A stretch of 64,000 nucleotides of DNA. Origin: Tuctoria greenei. Lineage: Eukaryota; Streptophyta; Magnoliopsida; Poales; Poaceae. The stretch's first letter is position 1, and each line of letters begins with the position of its first letter. The position numbers were made by a program, and so were the translations under genes. The stretch is from assembly GCA_036927565.1 (NCBI GenBank), contig JAYESD010000006.1, positions 104,505,353-104,569,352 of the forward strand, written 5' to 3'. The notes beneath the pieces are model-generated. The model was given only the letters and a program-made list of their open reading frames with translations, did no database searches and was not told the DNA's origin. Below, piece by piece: positions 32,477-45,469 of this stretch.

Positions 32477-33873
32477 TCTCTCTACTGCCCCCTCTCTCTA
32501 TCCCTCCCTCTCTCCCTCTCTTTCTCTCTCTCTCTCTACCTTTCTCTCTCCCCCTCTCCCTCTCTCTATCCCCCTCTCACTCTCTCTTTCTCTCCCCCAC
32601 ACCCACTCTCTGCCTCACCTCTCCCACTCTATGCCTCACCTCTCCCTCACCCCTCCCTCTCTCTCACTCTCTCCCTCCCCTCCCTCTCTACAAAACCTTC
32701 CCTCTCTCTCTCCATCTCCCTCTCACTCCCAATCTCTCACTCTCCCCCTCTCTCCTCTCTCCCAATATCTCCCTCTCTCTCCTCTCTCTCTATCTCCCTC
32801 TCCCTCTCTCTCCCTCTCTCTTTGACTCTCTCTCCCTCTCTCTCCATCTCTCCCTCTCCCTCTCTCTCACTCTCCCTCTCTCTCACTCTCTCCCTCTCTC
32901 TCCCTATCTCCCTCTCTCTAACACTCTCTCCCCCTCTCTCTATCTCTCTCTCTTTGTCTCACTATCTCTCCCTCACCCCTCCCTCTCTCACTCTCTCCCA
33001 ATATCTCCCACTCTCTCCTCTCTCTATCAACCTCTCCCTCTCTCTCCCTCGCTCTCTCTCCCTCTCTCTCTAACTCTCTCTACATTTCTCCCTCTCCCTC
33101 TCTCTCCCACTCTCCATCTCTCTCCATCTCCAATCTTCCTCTCTCCTTCTCTCTCCATATCTCCCTCTCTCTCACGCTCTCTCCCTCTCTCTACCACTCC
33201 CTCTCTTCCTCTCACTCTCTCTCTCCCTTTCTCTCCCCCTTCTCCCTCTCTCCCTCTCTCCCTTTCTCCCTCCCCCCATCTCTACCTCTCTCTCCCTTTC
33301 TCTTTCTCTTTCTCCCTTTCTCTCTCTCTGTCTCTCCCCCTTACCCATCCCTCTTTATACCACTCCTCCCTCTCTCCCTCTCTCTCTATAACTCTCTCTC
33401 TCTCGCTATCTCACTCCCTCGCTCGCTCTCTCTTCCTCTCTTGCTCTAACTCTCTGACTCTCATTCCCTCTCTCGCTCTCATTCTCCCTCTCTTTCCTAC
33501 TTCCTTCCCTCTCTCTCGCTCCCTCACTCTCTCTCTCCTCTCTCACTCCCTCTACGTCTCTCTCTCTCACTACCCCACTCTCTCACTCTCTCCCTCCCTC
33601 CCTAGCTGTCCATCTATCACTATCTCTCTCATTCTCACTACCTCTCTCTCTCCCTCTCTCACTCCTCTTCCTCTCTCTCCCTCCATAACTCTTCCTTAAC
33701 TCTCTCTCCCTTCCTCTCTCACACACTCTCTCCCTCTCTCACTCTTTCTCCCTATTTCCCTCTCTCCCCCTCTCTCTATCACCCCCACTCTCCCCTCCTG
33801 CTCTCCCTCTCTTCCTCTACCCTCTCTCTCTCCCCTCTCCCCCTCTCTCCCTCTCTCTCCCCGTCTCCCCTCT
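32477..33873. repeat. 1.4 kb CT-rich polypyrimidine tract
   Basis: The plus strand is nearly all C and T (CTCTCTCCCTCT variants with rare A or G), running from the CACTA terminus to the LTR fragment at 33874. It gives a 420-codon Ser/Leu/Pro open frame (32437-33699) that is purely compositional. Such tracts can form triplex DNA. Confidence 0.9.
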
Positions 33874-33977
33874 TGTGACACCCAGTTCCAAGAATGAAGC
33901 AAGTTAAACACATATGTGTGTTCAGGATGTATATAACACATACACGAGTGCATCACAAATGATATTCAGAATATAAC
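33874..33977 (-). repeat. G1-family LTR fragment
   Basis: TGTGACACCC, CACATATGTGTG, CAGGATGT and ACACGAGTGCA occur in the same order as at 5163-5265. The fragment is cut at 33978 by the G2 LTR end. Confidence 0.8.
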
Positions 33978-36390
33978 TGTGAGGACCGGGGCCTCGACAT
34001 TCCAGGAATCGTATTGGGTGGTGTCATGCAATGTGGCACCCAAAAGAACACACGAAAATAATACGTGAAACATACAAAATATTTATTTCATAAGATAATC
34101 GTGTTTGCAACGTAATGTACATAAGTGTACATAAGCAGCGGAAGATACATAATACACTCATTCAAACCTAGCTACTGCCCAAGTGAGAGTATTCAGCCTG
34201 GGATACCTCACACTAGCAACACAAAGCAAAGCAGTGGCTCTTAGGGTTTCTGCTCAGAAATACAACCCGAGAGAATGATGCCGCACTTATAGGATCAAAG
34301 TGCATGTGAAAAGATACCATAGGGGGGTGAATGGTAGATTTAAAAAATCTTACGCAACGGAAACAATTAAATCTCAATCCCTTCAGCAGAAAAACGTTAT
34401 GTTAAAGAAATCATGTATGAGACTAATCTAACGTGTTGCGCCGTGAAAAAAAAGTGATATATATCAGAGGTAATCAAGTCACGAAGACGACACAACAAGA
34501 ATCACTCAAATCCGTCGAGAGAAACTCAAGTTACGATTGGAAGATCGAACAAAGGTCAATCTGTCCTACCCGAGAGAAATAGTTCTGGAATGCTGCAAAC
34601 AAACTCGTATAGATCTGAAAAAACAAATCCAACGACCGTGAAATTTTCACAGATGATAGATAATCAAGTTGTGAAGACAACCCACAAAAAATCACCTCAA
34701 TTGGATTTGTAAAACTCGAGTTATGATAAAAACACCGAAGAAAGGTAGTGATGTGCAGAAACTCGACGAGAAAAACTTGTCTCGAACATGTTGGACGAAC
34801 AAGGCACAAAAGTTCCTTTAAACTATGATCTTTACTCAATAGGACTCAAGAGGAACAACCCCAAAGTTGTCACACTCGAGCTCTAGCCTCCCTTTCTTAT
34901 ATAACCAGCCCTTAGGCCAACTCAATCTCAACTAGGACTCTAATCCTACTCAAATCATGAATTGAAACTTTCCATAACGGCTTAGGACTCTTCTATACGC
35001 AGATAGAAGCAAACTTAAGACTTCCAAACACCTTAGGAACGTGTCACACATTCCTAAATCAACTTAAATTCGTGAACCAAATGAAATCCTATCATAACCA
35101 ACTCAAATCTTTTGATATTTGAGTCAAACACGACTCAGCTGCAGCTTGAGTCCATAACCTAGTCGGTTTGACCTTTCCGACCAATTCTTTACATCCACAT
35201 CTCTTCATCACGCCTTGGAACCATGTAGTCACGTCCATGCACTCCTTGCATACATGCAAACATCTTCCAACGATGTCCACGATACCTTCATATGCATTGT
35301 TCTTGATTCAAACATGCTGCGCAACCTCCCGATCAACTCAACCACAATTCCTCCCGAACTTGGTTGTTGAACCTCATCTTCTCCCCAAGACTATTTCAAT
35401 GGATCCCGTCACCAGCCATGTCTTGAACTCAAGCAACACCTGCACATGAATAAACAACCAATCCGTACGGGCCCAAGTCCGCGACTTAAGTCACGTTAGT
35501 TCCGAAACTAGAACATCTTACATGAGCACGTCACATAAGCATGTTGGAAACCATAGTAAAATGATATTAGCCATATCAACCAAAACACACCAAAAACTTA
35601 GCAAATGAATACTAAGCAATATTTCCAACGATGTAAAGCAAGTTAGAAATAATTCACAGTAAAAACAAGAACATTGGGATCAAGCTCCGAACCTTGCCAA
35701 AGCTGACAGGACCTTGAATCGGAGCTTACCAAAGCTAGCCAGACCTAGAACCGGAGCTAACCAAAGCTAGACGGACCTATAAAAAGAAGCCGGACCTTGA
35801 TCATAAAGATGTTTTGGTAGTATTCAAAACTTTTATCGCCATAGCCAATGTATTCAGCACACATAGGTCTCACAGCACTGCATAACCCTTCATATGCGAC
35901 ATTACCTGCAAAAATATTAATCCACAAACAGGGAGCTTAACGCTCAGATGTAAAAGCCCTAAAACTTTGGTGTTCATCTCAGATATGAAATGCAAGGTTA
36001 TAGAAGAAATTAAAATGGCAAAGGAAAAGTCAAATTAGCTCAAACCCGAAATGAGAGATTAAAAATTCAAACTTAGCTCCTGCTCAAACGTGGTCAAAAT
36101 ACAAAATTGAGTTGCCCAATAAATTCTAATAATTCAAAAAGTTTGTCTGTAGATTTTCATAGTTTTTGAAGTATGTTTGATAATTAATTCAATGGGGACA
36201 TGGAATTGCCATTGAATTCAAATTTAAAATTGAATTCAACTGAAACATTGTCAAATGGAGATTTTAAATCCAGATTGTATTTTTCTTATTTAATTGAGCT
36301 ACTGGAAAAGATATGAAAATTTTGGACAGAATCTGGTGAGGGAATTAAGTTACCAGAGAAAAGGATGAGTATGAACTAGGTACAACACAC
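33978..36390 (-). repeat. G2-left: gypsy-type LTR end, minus strand, split by a solo LTR
   Basis: From TGTGAGGACCGG at 33978 this is the reverse complement of the LTR end at 39560-39924: GGAATCG.ATTGGGTGGTGTC, TTTATTTCATAAGAT, CTAGCTAC and GGTATCTCACACTAGCAACA all recur. Homology resumes after the solo LTR at 35875 and is clear to about 35935; beyond that the two copies are only generally similar (AT-rich with AAATTC words). The outer border at 36390 is approximate. Confidence 0.7.
34288..35874 (-). mobile_element. Solo LTR of the S1/S3 Sirevirus family
   Basis: It starts TATAGGATC (TG mutated to TA) and ends GGTCTCACA, 1587 bases, with a perfect GCACT duplication at 34283-34287 and 35875-35879. 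It lacks any internal coding region. It includes a 62-codon in-sense frame at 35280-35092 similar to that in S1, and a shorter GGAGCT/CGGACC array. Formed by recombination between the LTRs of a former complete element. Confidence 0.92.
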
Positions 36391-39300
36391 CTTTCTTATG
36401 GCCAGGACTCAAAACAGAGTCTATCCATCCCTCTGTTTCTTGCGCCTGGTGCAGAGCACCCGTCTGGCCGCCTTTGCCCACGTGAAACCAGCTCACAAGC
36501 ATCCTCACCACTCAAACCTCTCCTCCTTATCCTCCTCTATCGATCAGAGTGGAGACTTGCTCAGTTTTTCTTCTCTCGCGCCAAAGCTTACTCAACATCG
36601 TGTTCTTTGAACCTCGGCCGATTCCTTGCAACACAGCAAGTTTTGATCACTATTCTTCGTGCTTTGATCTTCTCTGGTGGTTTGCGAAACTGTATGGTAA
36701 GTTTTGGTGCCAGTCAGAGCTTCCCCAACGAGGATTTTGACGTTTGCGCACCACCCAACGCCGACGTCCTCTGTTCTTGAGTAACACCGATGTGTTCCCG
36801 GCGTTACAAACCGTTTCTCACCTTGCTGCAAATACAAAAAAAAAAGGTGCGCCACAATCCATAGTTTGTTCCTGCAAAGTTTGATGGCATGTAATCGCAT
36901 ATCCAACTCTTATTTCGAGATTTCCCAACGAGTTCTTCATATCAATATTGCTAGGTCTTTATGTCAATTCGGTTTCTACGTGCAACCATACTTTAATCCA
37001 GTTGGATAATATGTTCTACATGCCCTCACAAACCCCCTAGACTAAGAACCAGCGTAAACCATCGACTAATCAAGCGGGGCAGCCGGATTTCCTAATTGCC
37101 ATGGAAAAAAATCCCCCGTTCACCGTCGAACTCAGGGCTGCAAGCTAATTCAACCAATTTTCTATTGATTCCAGTCCTCCCCTTGATCCCAGAAGGCCGT
37201 AGGGTCTAAATCTGAGCTAAACTGATCCCCTCGGCACGAATTCCGCCATGGCCGATGAAGCTCGTCGCTGCCTTGCCGTTGGCCGCCGGATTCCGGCCAT
37301 CTCGGTGCGTGCGAGGTTGCCTGGCGTGTTGGCCATGGACTGAGGGTCCGGATTCCCTTATTTCCTCTGCCTGTTGGTGCCTTCCGGCTTGAGGAACAGC
37401 AGGCCCCGCCGGTGGTCGGCTGCCCGTGGAGATCTGGCGAGAGGAAGGTGATGACAGTGCATGCCCACTTGTCAGTGAAGCGTTGCCCATTCGTGGATCT
37501 AATGTGGCTTCGGAATCCTTTTTGATGAGGCACCCGCAACCCTTGGGCCCAGTAATGCCATGTGCTGACTGGCTGAGTCAACTCTGGGCCCCGCACGCAG
37601 GCATTTAAACTTTTCCCTTTTCCTTTTAAATTTTCAGATTTTGTCCAAAGTTTGAAAATTCATATCTCCTAGTATAAGTGTCCAAAAATTATAAAACAAA
37701 ATTTGTTCATTTCGATTTAACAAGTACATTGAAGTGGTGCAAATGTATTGGTATGAAAATCCCTGTATTTTGCTCCAAAATTCCTTAAAGTCAGAACTTT
37801 GGGAACTAATTACACAAAATCCACTTTATGGAAAATTCCCAATTTTACCCATAAAGTCCTCCATAAATGTTTTGATCTTCAATCAAAATTTCAGCTTCAC
37901 TGGACTTTATTCGTTCAGTAAAACTGTGTTGCTTTTTCATATGTTCATGAAAAATTTAAAAACAACAGAAACTTTTTGAGAATATTGTAAGAACTTGTAA
38001 AATTAATATATCTCTATAGGAAGCCTCGAAAAATGTGAAACCAATTTCGATATACTTCATTTGACCCTATCTACATAAAAACCATAATTTCTAGTATGAA
38101 AAAACTCCTGTTCTTCCAGAGAAATTTTGTGAAGCTTAAAGCTTTGTAGATTTTTGTAGACCACATTCTGTCATTTCTTTAGCTGAAATTTGGCTAAAAC
38201 CTTTATTATGACATATGTAGATTTCTGCAAAAATCCCAGCTTTATTACACTTTGTATTCACCAGATTATGATAGTAGTATACTTCAGATACTTCTATGTC
38301 GTAATGATGTTCACAATTTCCTTACTCCCCAAATCAACTTTGGTAAACCCATCCTTTCCACCAGAATCAAAATGCAACCTAGACCCTTTCTGTAGTACTT
38401 GTATAGCATACTTAGTCATATTAAGATTCATCAAGTTTTCTCTTTATGCTAAGTCCTAATTCTTATATGTGCATTTCATATTGATAGTTATCGAGACGAG
38501 GAACTTGGAGGAGGGATTTCTTCTGGACAGACCAGCAACTGATCACTTATATACTCCTGCTGACTTTGACTAACTGTTAAAAAAGGCAATCCTCGGTTTG
38601 CATTTAAGAGCTTTTATAAAATTTTGCTTTGTATCACATTACGTCTTGGAGATGAATTGTGCATTAAGTCTAGATGATTTTGATACTCTACTTGCATAAC
38701 CAAACACCCATGGAGTATTTGGGTAGCTGTTAAGTCCTCGTGTAGTTGTTGCTATGCTTAATATTGTATAGAAATCCGGTAGAAGTCGAGTAGTTGGAAT
38801 CTACTCGCGAGATAGGTTTCACCTCACACGGGATTGGTTTATGGTAGAGAATGACTTATGGAAATAAATATGAGATCGGGCAGCGGGGTAGGATGTGTAT
38901 CCCTGCCCATGTCGATTGAGGACTGATCTGTGTGCGGTCCTGTTGGGCAAGTTTGAGTTGTACCAAATGCATACTGGTATATGGGACCCGGGAAACTGAT
39001 GTAACTCAAAGACCTTGGTGTGGAAACTTCTCTGCTGTCTTTGAATGGAGTTGAGAAGGCATAAAGGTGTAAATCTTCTAGCAGGCAACTTTGACGTGTC
39101 AGTGTAGGTGACCTTTTGCTTGGGATGGAGAGTTGATTCCATATTAGGGCCTCTTGTGAAAAGTGGCTGCATATGGCATAGAGTGAAGCGCACCGACGTG
39201 GCTTCCTTGCGGGCGCATGTGTCGTGCATTCCGGGTTGTTATTGATTGCAATCACCGTCGCTCGCGGTTATGGACTGAGCATACTTTTTCGCTGAGTCGT

Positions 39301-39924
39301 GATGTAGTAAATTAGGAATCATGTAATCATATGAATTATGCTTTATGCTTAATCAATTGTTTACTACTTGTATGCTATAGTTATATTGCTAACTAAATTT
39401 ATTTTTATGGAACTGTAAACTGTTGCTAAATTCTGAAAATAAAATACATACTCTAGGCGAGTTTCTTCTATGTGAATTCAGCTACCTATATACTAGAGTT
39501 TCCAGCATGTAGAGTTGCATGTTTAGGTGAGACGGTTAAGTCTTGCTGAGCATTTTGCTCACGGTTTATGGATTAATATTTTTTGCAGGTAACATCGCAT
39601 ATACGGGTTCTGTAGTGCGGCATCTCCACTCTCGGGTTGTATTGCCGAGCGGAAACCCCACGAGCTACTGCTTTGCTTCGTGTTGCTAGTGTGAGGTATT
39701 TCGGGCTGAATACTCTCACTTGTGCGGTAGCTAGGTTCGATTGAGTGTATTATGTATATTCACTGCTTATGTACTCCTCATGTAGATTATTTTGTAAACT
39801 CGCATATCTTATGAAATAAAACTTTGGTACGATTCACGTATTCTTTTCGTGTGTGCTGTTAGGTGCCGCATCACACGACACCACCCAATGCGATTCCTGA
39901 AATGTCGGGACTCCGGTCCTCACA
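36391..39924 (+). repeat. G2-right: gypsy LTR, plus strand
   Basis: The right end is secure: TCCGGTCCTCACA at 39912-39924 followed by a primer site. Upstream contents fit a long grass gypsy LTR: a GC-rich leader with CCACGTGAAACC (36478), a splice-donor-like ATGGTAAGT at about 36694, and long AT-rich sequence (37620-38460). The left border is not defined and is placed only where the sequence changes character. Short open frames at 36398-36610 and 37162-37608 show no domain. Confidence 0.6.
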
Positions 39925-39927
39925 ACC

Positions 39928-39940
39928 TGGTATGAGAGCA
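39928..39940 (+). other. G2 primer binding site, one mismatch, split by S3
   Basis: TGGTATGAGAGCA differs by one base from the tRNA-Met site TGGTATCAGAGC and lies three bases after the LTR end. S3 inserted right behind it, duplicating GAGCA. Confidence 0.7.
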
Positions 39941-41649
39941 TGTGAGACCTATGTGTGCTGAATACATTGGCTATGGCGATAAAAGTTTTGAATACTACCA
40001 AAACACCGTTACCATCTAGGTCCGAGCTCCAGCAAGGTCCAACGATAGCTCCAACTTGTTTTGGGTAGCTCCGGCAAGGTCCGATGTAAGGTCTGACTTG
40101 CTTTGGCCAGGTCCAATTTTTTGTCTAGGTCTGACTAGCTTTGGTTAGCTCCGGCTCTAAGTCCAACTAGCTTTGGTTACCTCCAGCACTAGGTCCTGAT
40201 AGCTTTGGTATGTTCTGGCGCTAGATCCTGTTAGTTTTAGTAAGCTCCGAATCAAGGACCGGTTAGCTTTGGCAAGGTTCGGAGCTTGATCGCAGTGGTT
40301 CTCCTTTAAACTTGCAATGTTTCGAACTTCCTTTTTGGATTATGGAAAATTTGCTTAGTATTCTTTTACTAAGTTTTTGGTGTGTTTTAGTGGTTATGAC
40401 TGATATCATTTTGCTGAGTTTTGCAACATGCTTACGTGAGGTGCTCACGTAAGGTGTTGTGGTTTCGAAACTAACGAGAGTCAAGTCGAGGACTTGTGCT
40501 CGGAAGTATCGGTTGTTTATTCATGTGCAGGTATTGCTTGAGCTCAAGACATGGCTGGCAACGGGATCCATTGAACTAGTCTTAGAGAGAATATGAGGTT
40601 CAACAACCAAGTTCGGGAGGAATTGTGGTTGAGTTGATCGGAAGATTGTGCATCATGTTTGAATCGAGAATAATGCATATGAAGGTATCGTAGACATCGT
40701 TGGAAGATGTTTGCACGTGTGCAAGAAGTGCATGGACGTGGCTACATGGTTCTAAGGTGTGATGAAGAGATGTGGACGTAAATAATTGGTCAGAAAGGTC
40801 CAACCGACTAGGTTATGGACTCGGGCTGCGGTTGAGTCGTGTTTGACTTAAATATGGAAAGTTTTGAGTTGGTTATGATAGGATTTCGTGTGGGTCACGA
40901 ATTTGAGTTGTTTTAGGAATGTGGGATACATTCCTAAGGTTTTTGGAAGTCTTAAGATTGCTTCTATCTGTGTATAGAAGAGTCTTGAGCAGTTATGAAA
41001 AGTTTCGATTCGTGAATTCAGGAGGATTAGAGTCCTAGTTAGGTTTGGGTTGGCCTAAGGGCTGGTTATATAAGAAAGGGAGGCCAGAGCTCATGGTGCA
41101 CGACTTTGGGGCTGTTCTTCTTGTATTTTGATCAATAAAAATTGTAGTTTGAAGGAAATTTTGTGCCTTGTTCATCCGACTTGTTTTCTTCAAGTCTTTC
41201 TCGTTGAGTTTCTGCACAGCACTACCTTTCTTGGGTGGTTTTATCATAACTCGAGTTTTAAAGTTCCGATTGATGTGATTCTCTTTGGGTTGTCTTCACA
41301 ACTTTATTTTCTATCATCTATGAAAATCTCACGATCATTGGATTTGTGGTTTCTGATCTACACTAGTTTCTTTGCAGTGTTCCAGAACTGTTTTTCTCGG
41401 GTAGGACAGATTGACCATTGTTCGATCTTTCGATCGTAACTTGAGTTTCTCTTGACAGATTTTTGTGGCTGTTGTTGTGAAGTCTTCGTGACTTGATTCT
41501 CTACAATCTATACTAGTTTGCCACAGTTGAACACGTATATATTAGTCGCACATATGGTTTCTTTAACATATCGGTTTTCTGCATAGGGGTGTTTCTTTGC
41601 TTCCGCTAAAAAGTTTTAATCTACCATTCACCCCCTCTAGTAGCTTTAC
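39941..41649 (+). repeat. S3 5' LTR, main part
   Basis: It starts TGTGAGACCTATG, as in the 3' LTR at 61248, and is cut after TAGCTTTAC by S2; the last 20 bases resume at 54695. It contains the CTCCGGC/AGGTCCGAC repeat array at 40015-40285. Confidence 0.9.
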
Positions 41650-43022
41650 TGAAAGTGCATCTAGTCATCCCTTGTGGGTTTTGGTTGATTTATGACAAAC
41701 AAATGAGATCCTAACCACATTATTGAGATGAGCGCATGTTTTTATGAAAGAATGAAGATAGTGCCAAAAAGAAAGGAGAATGAGGATCAATTCGGAAAAG
41801 AGCTCAAGAGCTGAATAGAATACATCATTGTGTACGGAGTGTGTTGGTGTAACACATCCCAAGAGCTCAAACATAAAAATCCTCACACATTTCACATGAA
41901 AAACGTACTAGTCCGATAACGTCCGGACTAGTTTGATATCCTCTCTGGACAGGTTCGGACTTGTCCGCACCGGACTAGTCTGATAATGCCTCTGACTAAA
42001 ATCGGACAAGTTCTCCAAGTGCGGACTTGTCCTATATTCACTAAGGGCATCACCACACCGGACAAGTCCGATATCATCACGGACAAGTCCGAAAACCGTT
42101 CTGACTAAAATCGGACAAGTCGCTCCTAGCCGAACAAGTCTGATATTTTTGGACACTTAGGGTTTCCTGCACGCCGCACACCAGACTACTCCGGAATCCA
42201 CCTCGGACTAGTCCAGACCCTCGAAACCCTAATGGTAACTTTTGAAAACCCTAATATAAATAGATGTGCACATCCCAACTATCATAACACTCGACCCCTT
42301 GTGCCGTCACACCCTCCAAGAACCTAGAAAACACATCTCTCCACGAAATCCATCGCAAGAAAGATCAATCCCTTGAGGATTCACTTTGGATCAAAGGAGA
42401 GACACGATTCAACACTTATGATCTCTTGGGTTTGTTCTCTGACACACTCCTGTTGTTCATTGTTGATCTTACGAGTGTGTTCTTGGTGGTGTTTGAATTG
42501 TAATCTTGGGGAGCCCTCAACTTGTGAGAAGGCCCCTTGAACTTGGTGATTTTCCCCCTTTGTGATAGTGGAAGGAGAATTGGCCTTCGTGGCGATTCGA
42601 CGAGGTTAGGGTCAGTGAAGATCCAATCCTTTTGTGGGCTCCTCAACGTGGATGTAGGTTGCCTCTGTGGGAACCGAACCACAGGATAAAATCTTGTGTC
42701 AAACTTGTTCTTAATTTTCATATTGTATTCCAGGATTTTGTCAATCTTGCATAACCTATGTTAAAACTTTGAAACAAGAATTGGTTTGCATTACACTTGG
42801 TTGCGTTGACTCAATACTTGCAAGTTACATACTTTATTCCATTGCGTACTGTGTTTGTATTGAGATTATTGATCGAACTTGATCAATTTAGTTTGCACAC
42901 ACCGGATTAGTCTGCACTCTAACGGACTAGTCTGATATCTCGGGATTTGATCAGTTTGTTAAGTGTTGCAGGTTCCGACTAAATTTCAATAAGTCCTATT
43001 CACCCCCTCTAGGCCACATTCA
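41650..43022 (+). repeat. S2 5' LTR with CGGAC palindrome array
   Basis: Bounded by TGAAAGTGC and CCACATTCA, then the primer site TGGTATCAGAGC at 43025-43036. An array of CGGACTAGTCC / CGGACAAGTCC / CGGACTTGTCC motifs covers 41907-42215, with more at about 42900-42940. Confidence 0.9.
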
Positions 43023-43024
43023 AT

Positions 43025-43036
43025 TGGTATCAGAGC
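43025..43036 (+). other. S2 primer binding site (initiator tRNA-Met)
   Basis: TGGTATCAGAGC two bases after the LTR end. Confidence 0.92.
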
Positions 43037-43073
43037 TGGTTTCTTCGCAAGAGACTAATCGCTCGAAGCAAAC

Positions 43074-44984
43074 ATGTTGGACTTGAAGGATGTACACAAG
43101 AGTCTTAACCAAGAGAAGGTCGAAGACGAAAAAGCTCAAAAGTTGGAGAAGCTCCTCGATGCCATCCAGGACTTCGAGGACGATGATGACAAGACGCTTG
43201 AACTCAAGGCGCTCCTAAGGAAGAAAGCTCCCTCAAAAGGGAAAGTGAAGGTCGAGGACGAGAAGAAGAAGAAGGGGAGTAGTCACACCGACTACTCCCG
43301 ATATCCTTTTAATTATGATCGCTTAAATTCTAACAATAATCATTACCTATCTATTCCCCTTGGAAAAGCCCCACATTTGGATGGCAATGACTACTCAATG
43401 TGGAGGCATAACATGAAAATGCACTTGATCTCACTCAATCCAAGCTTATGGCACATTGTGGTTACATGAATAGGTATCCCCAACGATGATAAGGAGCTCA
43501 CACCTAGCCAAGAGCAAGCAATTCATCGAAATGGCCAAGCTGCAGCAGTCATCACCTCATCACTTAGTCGGGACGAGTTCACCAAGGTGGATGGGCTCGA
43601 GATTGCGGAATAAATATGGCATACATTGCAAACCGCACATGAAGGCGATCGTCATGTGCGAGAAGCAAAGATTGAAATGATCGAAAGCGAATTGGGAAGA
43701 TTCGCCATTGAAGAAGATGAGTCACCGCAAGACATATACAAACGCTTAAATACGCTCATCAACAAGGTTCGAGCATACAAAAGCAAGAAGTAGAACGATC
43801 ACAAGGTAGTAAAGCTCATCCTTAGAGCTTTTATGTCTCGCAACGTCACATTGTGCTCGATGATTGGAGAAAGCCCCGGGTACAAGAAAATGACCCCAGA
43901 TGAAATGCTTGGGAAAATCATCAATTTCCAGATGATGGAAAAGCAAGCAAAGCATGTCAAGGAGATTGCCGACCTCACCTCAACAAAGAAGAAAGGGGTC
44001 GCTTTGAAGTCCACTTGCAAGCCCTTGTCTAAAGAAGCTCGAGAATCTCAACAAGAAGAGGTCAGCGATGACGAGAGCATCAACATCGATGAAGAGGACA
44101 TGATCCTCTTTATGAAGAGATTCAAGAAAATGATGAAGAAAAGACAAGGGGGAAAATCAAGTGAAGGAAAATATAAAGAGATGTCAAGACCAAAGATGAG
44201 GCGGGTGTGCTATAACTTTGGTGAATATGACCACTTTATAGTTGATTGCCCGTATGAAGAAAATAAGAAGAAGTCCAAGAAAACAAGTCCTCAAACCAAG
44301 AAATTCTTCAAGAAAAAGAAGCAAGCTGGACAAGCACATCTAGGAAAGGAGTGGGACTCAAATGACGAGTCCTCATCCGAAGAGGAAGAGGAGATGGCTA
44401 GCATAGCCATCGAGAAGACATTCAAGAAGTCCACCCTCTTCCAGATTCTAGGCGCATGGAAGGGCAACAACACTTGCCTCATGGCAAAGGAAGGTAAACG
44501 AAAGGTAACAACCAAATCCTCTTCCTTGCATTGCTATTCTAGTGATAGTGAAGTTGCTAGTGATAATGAAGACATGCTCATTAGCTTAGATAAGAAAACA
44601 GCAGCAAAAATGAAATTTTTACTTGATCAACTTGTTGAGAAGGAGAAGCTGATCAACCTTCAAGAAGATATGATTATCTCCCGAAAGGAGGAATATCTTG
44701 AACTTGACAAGCTTCTCGAACTTGAAAATGAGCGGGGCAAGTCACTGGAACTTGAGTTAGCCTCAAGCAAGGAAGCTTGCTTGAAGTTAAGCGACTCAAA
44801 CACCACCATCAAGGACGAACTTGCTAACCTATCCAAGGTTAACAAAATACTTGAGGTACAAGTTGAGTCACTCAAACAAAGTGACCCCTCATCCTCTTCA
44901 AGCTCACCTTCTAAACCACTTAAAACTGATGCTATTATCACTTGTTCATGTGCTAAAACAGACACTAGCTTGGAAGACAAGTAA
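43074..44984 (+). pseudogene. S2 gag
   Basis: It starts at the ATG at 43074, 37 bases after the primer site. The N-terminus is charged (EKVEDEKAQKLEKLL; DFEDDDDK), followed by a copia gag core (HLDGNDYSMWRHNMKMHL). The frame breaks between 43467 and 43833 and reopens as 383 codons: PDEMLGKIINFQMMEKQ, a Lys/Glu-rich part, a zinc knuckle in which the second Cys is Phe (CYNFGEYDHFIVDC, 44209), an acidic Ser/Glu patch and a long coiled coil (about 44590-44870). The region between gag and pol carries a small cluster of CGGAC motifs (45175-45240). The broken knuckle and stops mean it is inactive. Confidence 0.85.
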
Positions 44985-45469
44985 ACCTCTACCAAGGACA
45001 AGAATCCCTCCCAAAATGGCATAGAGAAGATCTCCTAATGTAAAATATGGCATTGGTTATTCTTATGGTGAAAAGCAATATGCTAGAAGCTATAAAAATA
45101 ACAAGGAAAACATTGCCTTTGTAAAGGGAAACCCCTCTAAAGCTGGAAAGCCCAAAGTCAACACATATGATCACCGGACTAGTCCCGTCTGGACACGGAC
45201 AAGTCCGGTCCTGTGGACAAGTCCAATTTCCCCGACTAGTTCTGTATATAAACAACAATAACTATTATTCAGGACTTTTGATGCATCCTACATTCTAATG
45301 AGAAGTAATTTTGGTAAAGTTTATGCTCATTATGTTGGGCCATGCCATGGGAACACCAAGTCTCATGTGTGGGTGCCCAAATCTTTTGTAACTAACCTCC
45401 AAGGACCCAAGCAAGCTTGGGTACCTAAAACCAAGGCATGATTTGTTTTTGTAGGCCTATTCCTCCGGT

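Noticed and set aside
32437..33699. 420-codon plus-strand open frame rich in Ser, Leu and Pro
   Set aside because: It is produced by the CT-rich tract; other frames over the same tract are open too, and no non-repeat sequence is encoded.
36398..37608. Possible genes in the 36.4-37.6 kb GC-rich stretch
   Set aside because: No domain or paralogue; the context is the leader part of a gypsy LTR.
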